7,633 bases of DNA from CAZNLH01 sp964573995. Its GTDB lineage: Bacteria > Gemmatimonadota > CAZMKB01 > CAZNLH01. Where the stretch lies: contig CAZNLH010000061.1 in assembly GCA_964573995.1 (NCBI GenBank), positions 1-7,633 of the forward strand, written 5' to 3'. Positions within the stretch are counted from its first letter, which is position 1; each line of letters begins with the position of its first letter. Shown one piece after another: positions 1 to 5,756 of this stretch. The position numbers were made by a program, and so were the translations under genes. A model generated the notes under the pieces. It was not told the DNA's origin, searched no databases, and saw only the letters and a program-made list of their open reading frames with translations.

Positions 1-173
1 GATGACTATACTATTATTTTTGGATAAATGAACCGTTTATGAATAGATCAGGCTATAAAGTATACTGAATCGCCAGGAGGTGATTATAGCGCAAGGATCG
101 GGGTGATGTCAAGGCAAAGTCTCCATGAAGGTTGCACAGGCCGTTACTCGAGGAGGTCGAGCATCAGATCACC
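1..173. other. Untranslated stretch downstream of the barrel gene, AT-rich at the left edge
   Basis: No convincing gene is present. The first 70 bases are strikingly AT-rich (19 G/C by my count, about 27%), against a GC-rich remainder. A consensus promoter lies at 83-112 on the minus strand, so this segment is probably the 3' flank of the five-gene operon followed by the 5' leader of an unseen gene or RNA to the left. Between the barrel stop codon (174-176) and that promoter there is no hairpin followed by a T run. The best short inverted repeat is CTCGA/TCGAG around 144-158, with no T tract. The operon therefore has no visible intrinsic terminator. Confidence 0.6.
83..112 (-). promoter_or_regulatory. 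Sigma70-type promoter with both hexamers at consensus, firing out of the left edge
   Basis: On the minus strand a TTGACA box (112-107) is followed after 18 nt by TATAAT (88-83). Both hexamers match the sigma70 consensus exactly, and the spacer is one base longer than the optimum of 17. There is no extended -10 TG. Transcription would start near position 76 and run left out of the window through an AT-rich leader. It lies about 60 nt beyond the stop codon of the barrel gene. The transcribed gene is outside the window and cannot be named. Confidence 0.7.
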
Positions 174-1505
174 TCAGAAATAGACCTTGAACTCCCCGTA
201 ATAGACGTCGGGAAAGGTCCCGAACTCGCTGCTGAGGCCGTAAACGGCATTGGGATCGAACTCGGGGCGGCCTCCGAAGTTGACGAGCCCGCCGAAGAGG
301 AGATCGACCTCGTCCGAGGCTGAGTAGGTGAGAGACGGCTGGATCTGCCCTGAACCGTCGGAGAGTGACAGGAGGCCGCCCAGGCGACCCGTTAGGATCG
401 GAATTATCTCGTAACTTCCGAGCAGCCCCAGCAGGTGCCGGCCGAGGTGGAAACTATCCCCGCTGTTAAACCTGACGAAGGCCGCGTCGAGGTTGCCGGG
501 CTCACCGGGCCCGTTGTAGAGATACTCTCCATCGACCTGCAGCGTGTTCTCGAAACGGTGCCCGAGGCCGAATACCGCGACAAGGTTGTCTTCGACGAGG
601 TCGCCTCCAAGGCCGTAGGGCATGGCCGGGCCCTCCATGGCGAACAGGTAGGCCGCCTCACAGCGGACCTCCAGCGGTCCCACCTCCCCTACCACACCTC
701 CACCCAGTTGATATCCCCCGTACACCTTACCACCCTGGAAGGCGACGTCCCATCCCGACAGGGTAGCGAAGCAACGGGCCAGGAGCGCAGAACCGTACCA
801 GGAGGCGATCCACCTCCCCATCCCCCCGTAGACCCTCCTCCCGAAGGCGTCGAATCCAGCCCCGGGGGCCACGACGAGGGTCATGCCGGAGAAGTCCCCG
901 GTAGCGACATCGAGCCTTGCGGCGTCCACCCCCTGCTTGTAGTCACGGTCGAACTGCCTTGGGTCGAAGGCGAGGAATACGTCGAGGGCGTTCCAGAAAT
1001 AAGTCTTGCCGAAGGTGATCGCCTGGCGTCCCACGGTAAGGTCGGCCCCGCCGAGACTCACCTTCACGTTGAGGCGGTCTACCCAGAGTGCGGCCATCGT
1101 CCCGTACCCCCGCAGCCACCTGTGAACGCCGTTTACGGCCTGGTACCTGCTCAACCGGGGGCCGATGTCGAAGACTGATGTCCCCGACCCCCCGCCGCCG
1201 GTCGAGATGTCGAAGCCCTGCACCAGGTGGACCTCGTAAGAGAGCCAAGTCTTGGGCCTTCCCTCTGCCGTGAGCCGGAGGATCGACTGGGAGAGGCCGT
1301 CAGTGCCCGCATCACCGAAGAACAGCGGGTAATAGTAGTTGTCGATTCCCGCCGTGATGTTGCGCAGGCTGCCGCCGAAGGCCAAAGGCCCCTCGGCCGC
1401 CATGGCCGTTACGCCGGGGCAGGTAACCAACGAGGAAATCATCAATGGTACCAGCCAGAGGGACCGCCGCCATCGGAGCCGTAATTCCCTGTCGAGACGG
1501 ATCAC
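174..1505 (-). CDS. Predicted outer-membrane beta-barrel protein, last gene of the ABC/LolA-like operon
   Basis: This is a 443-residue secreted protein of no family I can name firmly. It has an arginine-rich n-region (residues 1-15), a hydrophobic stretch (about 16-28) and a likely signal-peptidase site after AMA (34-36). The mature part is rich in Gly, Tyr, Phe and alternating polar/hydrophobic segments, and it ends in KVYF. A C-terminal phenylalanine after alternating residues is the usual barrel-insertion signal. The stretch around residues 157-200 (VGRQAITFG, then FDPRQFDRDY) recalls the GRQ...G segments of DUF1302 and alginate-export barrels, but I cannot assign either family. The GTG start overlaps the ATPase stop as GTGA, and GGGAGG sits 8 nt upstream (1514-1519), which fixes the start. 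Inferred role: the outer-membrane component or acceptor for the transport system encoded upstream. Cys29 in LVTC makes lipidation a weak alternative to signal-peptidase I cleavage, because Thr at -1 is unusual. Confidence 0.8.
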   Translation of the reverse strand: MIRLDRELRLRWRRSLWLVPLMISSLVTCPGVTAMAAEGPLAFGGSLRNITAGIDNYYYPLFFGDAGTDGLSQSILRLTAEGRPKTWLSYEVHLVQGFDISTGGGGSGTSVFDIGPRLSRYQAVNGVHRWLRGYGTMAALWVDRLNVKVSLGGADLTVGRQAITFGKTYFWNALDVFLAFDPRQFDRDYKQGVDAARLDVATGDFSGMTLVVAPGAGFDAFGRRVYGGMGRWIASWYGSALLARCFATLSGWDVAFQGGKVYGGYQLGGGVVGEVGPLEVRCEAAYLFAMEGPAMPYGLGGDLVEDNLVAVFGLGHRFENTLQVDGEYLYNGPGEPGNLDAAFVRFNSGDSFHLGRHLLGLLGSYEIIPILTGRLGGLLSLSDGSGQIQPSLTYSASDEVDLLFGGLVNFGGRPEFDPNAVYGLSSEFGTFPDVYYGEFKVYF

Positions 1506-2176
1506 TCCACTATCCTCCCGTCACGGAGGACGAGCCTCTTCCTGGCCCTCTTCATCACGTCCCTGTCGTGTGTGGAGAAGAGAAATGTGATCTTTTTCTC
1601 CTCGTTGAGCCGTCGCATCAGGTCCATAAGGGCGGCTGCGGTCTTGGAGTCGACGTTCGCGGTCGGCTCGTCGGCGAGCACAAGCGCCGGCTCCGACACG
1701 ATCGACCGGGCGATGGCGACCCTCTGTTGCTGGCCTCCGGAGAGTTCCCGCGGGAAGCGGTTCTCCATCCCGCCGAGCCCCACCTCCTTCAGGAGGGCCA
1801 TTACCCGCTCCCTCCTCGTAGGAGCGGGAACGCCCTGGAGCATGAGGATGTACTCGGCGTTCTCGAACGCCGTCAGGACGGGGATGAGGTTGTAGTTCTG
1901 GAAGATGAATCCGATCTTCTCCTTCCTCAACCGGCTGAGTTCCCTCCCTGAAAGGGCGCACAGGTCGTGTTCGCTCACTTCGACCTTCCCGGAAGTTGGC
2001 CGATCGAGGCCGCCTATGATATTGAGCAACGTACTCTTTCCCGAACCCGAAGGGCCGACCATGGCGGTAAAGTCCCCGCGGCCCAGGACGAGATCGATGC
2101 CGCGCAGTGCGTGGACGACCACCTCATTGTCTCCATAATCCTTGGTTACCCCCTCGAGCCTTACTATCTCTTCCAT
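1502..2176 (-). CDS. ABC transporter ATP-binding protein, LolD/MacB-ATPase type
   Basis: This 224-residue nucleotide-binding subunit would energise the two FtsX-type permeases encoded just upstream. All ABC motifs are intact: Walker A GPSGSGKST (41-49), Q-loop Gln93 in IFQNYNLIP, signature LSGGQ (145-149), Walker B ALVLADE with catalytic Glu170, D-loop NVDS (174-177) and H-loop His203 in STHD. The length is typical of the LolD/FtsE/MacB-ATPase group, to which the VxHALRGIDL start and the FQNYNLIPVLTAFENAE segment also point. The ATG start has AAGG/GGGG-type purines just upstream and lies 13 nt after the permease B stop. Its own stop overlaps the barrel gene start. It is an orphan-operon ATPase rather than proven LolD, because its permeases and LolA-like partner are not canonical LolC, LolE and LolA. 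I therefore give no symbol. Confidence 0.95.
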   Translation of the reverse strand: MEEIVRLEGVTKDYGDNEVVVHALRGIDLVLGRGDFTAMVGPSGSGKSTLLNIIGGLDRPTSGKVEVSEHDLCALSGRELSRLRKEKIGFIFQNYNLIPVLTAFENAEYILMLQGVPAPTRRERVMALLKEVGLGGMENRFPRELSGGQQQRVAIARSIVSEPALVLADEPTANVDSKTAAALMDLMRRLNEEKKITFLFSTHDRDVMKRARKRLVLRDGRIVE

Positions 2177-2189
2177 GTACCTTCCCCTC

Positions 2190-3419
2190 TCATCGCAAGG
2201 TCTCCACGATCGGCACCCTGACCGCGCGCCTCATGGGAAAAAGGCTTATCAGCAGGGTGGCGGCAAAGACCAGTCCCCCCGTCCAGAGCAGGGTTGCCCC
2301 CGTGACCCGTGCGTGGATATCGGTCGAGACGGCGAGGCCGGAGATGGTGATCCCCTCTCTGTACAGGGAAGTGATGTCAAGGCCCCATACCTGGACTGCG
2401 TAGGACGCCAGGCCGCCGAGCAAGAGCCCGAGGACGCACCCTATCGCTCCTATAAAGGCCGACTCCACCAGGACCTGCCGCTTCAATTGCGACTCCGGAG
2501 TGCCAAGGGCGAGTAGCACGGCGAACTCCCTCTGCCTTTCCACTACCGACATCAGGATGGTATTGAAGATGGTGAAGAGGATCAGGAACATCAGGAGGGC
2601 CTGGAAGAATACGTTCGAGCCCCTGTCAAGGCGTATGTAACTGGCAAGTTCCGGGATTATCTCCTGCCATGGGTAGACCGCCACCTTTCGTCCGTCCAAC
2701 CTATCACGGATGTCCCTGAGGACCCTCCCCTGTTCTTCCGGGACCCCCAGTATGACACCCAGTTGCGTGGTGCTCCCGGCCGGTAATCCGAACAGCCGCC
2801 TGGCGAAGGATATCGGGACCTGCAGGAGGTAACCGTCGATCTCATCCGAACCCGTCTCGAAGATCCCCCTTACCCTGCATAGTTCCTCGACAAGGGTCCC
2901 GTCGACGTTGTTGGTACTGAGCACGATCTTCTTCCCCTCCTTCAGGTTCAACCGCCGGGCCAGTCCACTGCCGATTACGGCATACGCGCCGTCACCCTTG
3001 TCGAGGTATCGTCCCTCTACGACGTCCCTGGCAATCGGTGAAGTCCTGCGCTCCACGTCCGGCTCCACGCCCATTACACTCACCCCCACTGCCCCGGCAC
3101 CCGACCTCGCCACACCCTGCCCCAGCACGAGCAACTTGGTCCCGCTCACCGCGGACATCCCTTCCAGCCAGGCACGTGTCTCGTCCAGGCCACCGATCCA
3201 CAGGTCCACGGAAGGCGCCTCCCTGTAGCCAGGATTCTCCAGGGTGATGTGGCCGGCCTGCATCCGCACACCGTCATCGATGATCTGGCTGTAAATACCA
3301 TCCGCCAGGGTCAGGAAGAATATGGCAAAGGTGAGGCCCAGGCCGATGGACAGCACCGTGATGAGGGTACGTCTCCGGTAGCGCCAGATGCTCCGCCACG
3401 CAAGCCTCAAGATCAACAC
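2190..3419 (-). CDS. FtsX-type ABC transporter permease B (LolC/LolE/MacB-like)
   Basis: This 409-residue inner-membrane permease has the four-helix FtsX layout: TM1 about 18-42, a large extracytoplasmic domain about 43-258 (MacB_PCD type), TM2 about 261-291, a cytoplasmic coupling segment ERQREFAVLLALGTPESQLK (294-313), TM3 about 320-346 and TM4 about 373-396. It ends in FPMRRAVRVPIVETLR, the usual FtsX tail (ExLR). It is clearly a paralogue of permease A: N-terminus LRLAWRSIWR vs LRYAWRNLWR, and MGVEPDVERRT vs WGVDPSLERKT in the periplasmic domain. The two probably form a heterodimer with the ATPase encoded downstream. The start is GTG, set by GGAGGAGG 10 nt upstream, and no ATG is close by. 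The TM3-TM4 loop is long (about 347-372). The substrate is unknown, and lipids or lipoproteins are inferred from the LolA-like partner. Confidence 0.93.
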   Translation of the reverse strand: MLILRLAWRSIWRYRRRTLITVLSIGLGLTFAIFFLTLADGIYSQIIDDGVRMQAGHITLENPGYREAPSVDLWIGGLDETRAWLEGMSAVSGTKLLVLGQGVARSGAGAVGVSVMGVEPDVERRTSPIARDVVEGRYLDKGDGAYAVIGSGLARRLNLKEGKKIVLSTNNVDGTLVEELCRVRGIFETGSDEIDGYLLQVPISFARRLFGLPAGSTTQLGVILGVPEEQGRVLRDIRDRLDGRKVAVYPWQEIIPELASYIRLDRGSNVFFQALLMFLILFTIFNTILMSVVERQREFAVLLALGTPESQLKRQVLVESAFIGAIGCVLGLLLGGLASYAVQVWGLDITSLYREGITISGLAVSTDIHARVTGATLLWTGGLVFAATLLISLFPMRRAVRVPIVETLR

Positions 3420-3429
3420 GGGTGCTTTG

Positions 3430-3437
3430 CCTCCTCC
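3430..3437 (-). promoter_or_regulatory. Strong ribosome binding site that fixes the GTG start of permease B
   Basis: GGAGGAGG on the minus strand lies 10 nt before the GTG at 3419-3417, inside the 21-nt gap after the TAG stop of permease A. No in-frame ATG is found at a suitable distance. The extended match to the 16S anti-Shine-Dalgarno therefore supports the GTG start and separate translation initiation within the operon. Confidence 0.75.
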
Positions 3438-3440
3438 ATC

Positions 3441-4673
3441 CTAAACTCGATTGATCGCGCGGACCGGATCCAGGCGTGCCGCCAGCGCCGCCGGGTACAG
3501 AGAGGCAACCGCGCTGATCACCCACATCGACACGATGGGGAGCAGTACGACCTTCAAGTTGATGTCAGCGCGCCATATCGGGTCGAAGGCGACACCGGCG
3601 ATCGAGGTCTCCCCGGCGAAGAGGCGGGTGTCAAGGCCGATCTTCACAAAGTAATAAGATCCGGCGATCCCCAGGACCATTCCCACGGCCGTCGCGATGA
3701 ACGACAGGAGCACCGCCTCCGACAGCACGTCCCGGACGATGCGCCACGGGGACGCGCCCAATGCCTTCAGGACCCCGAACTCGTGTATACGTTCATACGT
3801 GGCCATGAGCATGGTGTTCATCACTCCGAGGCCGGCGGCGAGGAAGAATATAAGGCCGAAGATCATCATGCTCGCGTCGAAGAGGTTGACTATATCGGAG
3901 AGCGGTCCCATCAGATCACGCCACGTCTTGACCTCGTCGCCTCCGGCAGCCGTCCCGATGATCGAGGTCAATTCCTCGAGTGGGATCGAACCGTGTGAAT
4001 TGAGCGCGACCTCGTGGACCCCCTGCGGCATTGCGAACAATTCCCGGAAATCCGACTCGCAGATTATCGCCGCGCTGCGATCGACCGACTCGCCCACGGA
4101 TTTCAAGATCCCGGTGACCCTGTAAAGTTCGTTTCCAAGCGATCCATCGGCCGCCTGTACCACGACCACGATCTCAGATCCCACCGAGGCCTGCAGCGAA
4201 CGGGCCAGTTTCTTCCCAAGGACCATGCCCCGGTCCGGCCGGTCCCCGAGAAAATTCCCCTCCATCAGGTGATCGGCCAGGTCGAAAGTCTTTCGTTCGA
4301 GTGAGGGGTCGACTCCCCAGAAGAGGGCACCCGCCGACTTCACGCCGTGGGATACGAGGCCGTAACCGTAAATCCGGGGGGCAGCCCCTATATGATTGTC
4401 CCGGGCAATCTTCATGACCTCATCGGGATTCGACAGGTACTTGTAGATCGACCGATCAGAAAGGTATCCAGGGGCGTGGACCTGGGCCTCGCCAACCACC
4501 ATGTTCGTAGCGTTACTGACCGTGTGGTCGACGAGACCGTCCATCAGTGCGTAACTGATTATCAGGATGGCGGCGTTCAGCGTCACGGCGGAGATGGTGA
4601 TTGCCGTCCGCTTCCCGTTACGCCACAGGTTCCTCCAGGCATACCTCAAGGTCGACATCGCCGCTCCATTCAT
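3441..4673 (-). CDS. FtsX-type ABC transporter permease A (LolC/LolE/MacB-like)
   Basis: This 410-residue inner-membrane permease is paralogous to permease B. Layout: cytoplasmic N-terminus LRYAWRNLWRNGKR, TM1 about 22-46, an extracytoplasmic MacB_PCD-type domain about 47-258, TM2 about 261-291, a coupling segment YERIHEFGVLKALGASPWR (293-311), TM3 about 316-344, a long periplasmic loop about 345-371 and TM4 about 373-396. The tail is YPAALAARLDPVRAINRV. The YERxxEFGxLKALGAS motif and the YPAxxAARxxPVxAI tail are hallmarks of the FtsX/LolE/MacB permease family. The ATG overlaps the LolA-like stop as ATGA. A second in-frame ATG at 4658 (residue 6) has GGAG 5 nt upstream and could be the true start, giving 405 residues. 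It is expected to pair with permease B and the downstream ATPase. It has no ATPase domain fused, unlike MacB. Confidence 0.93.
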   Translation of the reverse strand: MNGAAMSTLRYAWRNLWRNGKRTAITISAVTLNAAILIISYALMDGLVDHTVSNATNMVVGEAQVHAPGYLSDRSIYKYLSNPDEVMKIARDNHIGAAPRIYGYGLVSHGVKSAGALFWGVDPSLERKTFDLADHLMEGNFLGDRPDRGMVLGKKLARSLQASVGSEIVVVVQAADGSLGNELYRVTGILKSVGESVDRSAAIICESDFRELFAMPQGVHEVALNSHGSIPLEELTSIIGTAAGGDEVKTWRDLMGPLSDIVNLFDASMMIFGLIFFLAAGLGVMNTMLMATYERIHEFGVLKALGASPWRIVRDVLSEAVLLSFIATAVGMVLGIAGSYYFVKIGLDTRLFAGETSIAGVAFDPIWRADINLKVVLLPIVSMWVISAVASLYPAALAARLDPVRAINRV

Positions 4674-5428
4674 CGCTGCAGGCTCCGCAGGGAGAATAGA
4701 TCATCGTCCAGGGGAACGTCGAACTCGATCTCGTCGTACCGGACGAGGGTCGACTCGCCGGGCTTGTCCGCAGGGACAATGGTCATTTCGACCGGGATGT
4801 AACGCCCTCCGCGATTGCCGAACTTCGAGAACGTCATGGTCCTTGCGAGTTTCATGTCCTCGTCGAAGTACTCTATCCTGGTTGGAAGCAGGTCCCTTCT
4901 CCGTACCCTCGCCACAACCTTCCCCCATACGACCGCGGCGTTCTCCTTCGGCGTACACGTGATCTCCACGACCTCTTCCCCACCCTTCTCCCCCTCGAAC
5001 GTGACCTCGAATGTATAATCGTCCGCCATGCGGCTCTCCTTCACCAGGTCGTCGTTGTTGAAATGGCTCCCCATCCAAGAGGCGGACATCATCGAGGAGG
5101 GGAGTTTTATCACGCGCTTTACCTTGGGGAGATAGTTCCAGATGTCGTTGCCGGAACGGAGGGTGGCGGTCCCTTTCTCCTTCTTCGGAGAGAGGATCCT
5201 GATCAGGGACTTGTCCTTCCCCTTGTTCCAGAACTCCATGGATAGTTCGCGGCTCCAGTGAGCGGTCTTGATATCCATGGTCATTCTTCCCCTGCTCGAT
5301 TTCCCCCGGAAGAGGTCGTCGATTCGGTCGAGGATCTCCCTGGCGGAGGGAAGCGGCGCCTGCGCGAACAGTGGGGGCAGTACGAGGAGTGTGCACAACA
5401 CCGACAGCATGACTGTTCGCTTTTTCAT
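4670..5428 (-). CDS. Periplasmic LolA-like protein (outer membrane lipoprotein-sorting type, PF17131-like)
   Basis: This 252-residue exported protein is the first gene of the operon. The signal peptide (residues 1 to about 22-24, ending LFAQA) has no convincing lipobox, so the product should be soluble in the periplasm. The family fingerprint is clear: SLIRILSPKKEKGTATL (74-90), then DIWNYLPKVKRVIKLP (95-110), then MMSASWMGSHFNNDDL (113-128). Similar motifs occur in the LolA_like family typified by Treponema pallidum Tp0789. That family has a LolA/LolB-type fold with a hydrophobic cavity and is commonly encoded beside ABC or RND-type exporters. This protein is not canonical LolA, which is shorter (about 180-205 residues) and has different sequence. 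The ATG start has AAGGAG 9 nt upstream (5438-5443). The stop overlaps permease A. Inferred role: carrier of a lipid or lipidated cargo from the ABC complex across the periplasm. Confidence 0.92.
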   Translation of the reverse strand: MKKRTVMLSVLCTLLVLPPLFAQAPLPSAREILDRIDDLFRGKSSRGRMTMDIKTAHWSRELSMEFWNKGKDKSLIRILSPKKEKGTATLRSGNDIWNYLPKVKRVIKLPSSMMSASWMGSHFNNDDLVKESRMADDYTFEVTFEGEKGGEEVVEITCTPKENAAVVWGKVVARVRRRDLLPTRIEYFDEDMKLARTMTFSKFGNRGGRYIPVEMTIVPADKPGESTLVRYDEIEFDVPLDDDLFSLRSLQR

Positions 5429-5479
5429 GTCATCTCTCTCCTTCCAGGCTCATCGATCGGCTCCATCAATCCACCCGCA

Positions 5480-5510
5480 TGTTCCCGCATTGACCGCAAC
5501 CATGGGAACA
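5480..5510 (-). repeat. Inverted repeat TGTTCCC-N17-GGGAACA in the operon leader
   Basis: The two 7-bp arms (5480-5486 and 5504-5510) are perfectly complementary with a 17-nt spacer. The repeat lies within the untranslated leader, about 50 nt before the start codon of the LolA-like gene. A short direct repeat, CCCGCAT, overlaps the left arm (5474-5480 and 5484-5490, spaced 10 bp). It could be an operator for a dimeric regulator or a leader hairpin, and chance cannot be excluded. Confidence 0.35.
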
Positions 5511-5522
5511 GTCACTGAAATT

Positions 5523-5545
5523 CGCGTGATATCCCGGCCCACGCG
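5523..5545 (-). repeat. Inverted repeat CGCGTG-N11-CACGCG at the predicted transcription start
   Basis: The two perfect 6-bp arms (5523-5528 and 5540-5545) sit just downstream of the -10 box, so the first arm met by polymerase covers the expected start near 5544. This is a position typical of repressor sites, or of a 5'-terminal hairpin that stabilises a transcript. The sequence alone does not tell which. Confidence 0.35.
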
Positions 5546-5550
5546 GAAAA

Positions 5551-5578
5551 AATATACTTCACCCACCCGGCCGGTCAA
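5551..5578 (-). promoter_or_regulatory. Sigma70-type promoter of the five-gene operon
   Basis: On the minus strand TTGACC (5578-5573) is followed after 16 nt by TATATT (5556-5551). Each hexamer matches the sigma70 consensus at 5 of 6 positions, and the -10 region continues into a T run. Predicted start is near 5544, giving a leader of about 115 nt before the LolA-like gene. It is the best promoter match I see in this intergenic region and the only good one upstream of the operon. I saw no comparable promoter in the short gaps inside the operon, consistent with a single transcript. Confidence 0.65.
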
Positions 5579-5604
5579 GGAGAAAACCAAGTGGATTTCC
5601 CCGG

Positions 5605-5629
5605 AAAAACACCCGTGATCCTTACACGG
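5605..5629 (-). terminator. Weak intrinsic terminator candidate behind the DMT transporter gene
   Basis: On the minus strand CCGTG, a 7-nt loop and CACGG form a 5-bp stem (5629-5613), followed by GTG and then a run of five T (5609-5605). The stem is short, but it is GC-rich and the T run is at the right place. It lies about 115 nt past the DMT stop and just upstream of the operon promoter, a sensible place to end the upstream transcript. Confidence 0.35.
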
Positions 5630-5732
5630 CATTGCGATCGTGTCATCCCCGAGCGAGGTGAATCGCCGAAGCCCGATACGCATCCCGCCCGTACCGCGTC
5701 ATTCACCTGGTAGACGACGATCCGCCCGGTTC

Positions 5733-5756
5733 CCGCCACCTCGGATCAGGTGGCGG
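5733..5756 (-). repeat. Perfect 9-bp hairpin spanning the DMT transporter stop codon
   Basis: CCGCCACCT (5733-5741) and AGGTGGCGG (5748-5756) are exact complements around a 6-nt loop. The TGA stop codon (5748-5746) lies at the stem-loop junction. No T run follows on the minus strand, so it is not a standard intrinsic terminator. It may protect the 3' end of the message from exonucleases or assist Rho-dependent ending. Confidence 0.45.

Larger units (their letters stand above)
5429..5745. other. Intergenic control region between the DMT transporter gene and the five-gene operon
   Basis: This 317-nt stretch holds, in minus-strand order, a hairpin at the DMT stop codon (5756-5733), a weak terminator candidate (5629-5605), a sigma70-type promoter (5578-5551) and an untranslated leader of about 115 nt with two inverted repeats. 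A 77-codon open frame (5683-5450) runs straight through the promoter, has no recognisable protein features and is not called. An additional 8-bp inverted repeat (5656-5663 with 5701-5708) has a 37-nt spacer and may be chance. Confidence 0.6.

Noticed and set aside
1..173. Plus-strand AGGAGGTGAT at 75-84 as a ribosome site or 16S rRNA-like end
   Set aside because: It resembles the complement of the 16S 3' end only over about ten bases. No rRNA sequence surrounds it, and the ATG-led frame after it is short and stops at once after the barrel stop region.
435..1178. Plus-strand open frame of 247 codons opposite the barrel gene
   Set aside because: It is antisense to a gene with clear signal peptide, ribosome site and barrel features. 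Its translation is low-complexity Pro/Gly/Glu/Val-rich with no domain, as expected from shadow frames in GC-rich DNA.
1400..1505. Twin-arginine export signal (WRRSLWL) in the barrel protein
   Set aside because: The consensus S-R-R-x-F-L-K is poorly matched, and outer-membrane barrels use the Sec route. The arginines are more simply the charged n-region of a Sec signal.
3249..3998. Plus-strand open frame of 249 codons opposite the permease genes
   Set aside because: It spans the ends of two well-supported minus-strand permease genes, and its product is hydrophilic, His/Asp/Arg-rich and without recognisable motifs. This is a shadow frame.
174..5428. MacAB-type drug or macrolide efflux pump
   Set aside because: The permeases lack a fused ATPase, there are two different permeases, and neither a membrane-fusion protein nor a TolC-like channel is encoded. 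The first gene is LolA-like instead.
5450..5683. Possible small minus-strand gene of 77 codons in the intergenic region
   Set aside because: It runs through the -35/-10 promoter and both leader repeats, has no convincing ribosome site that I can see, and encodes nothing recognisable.
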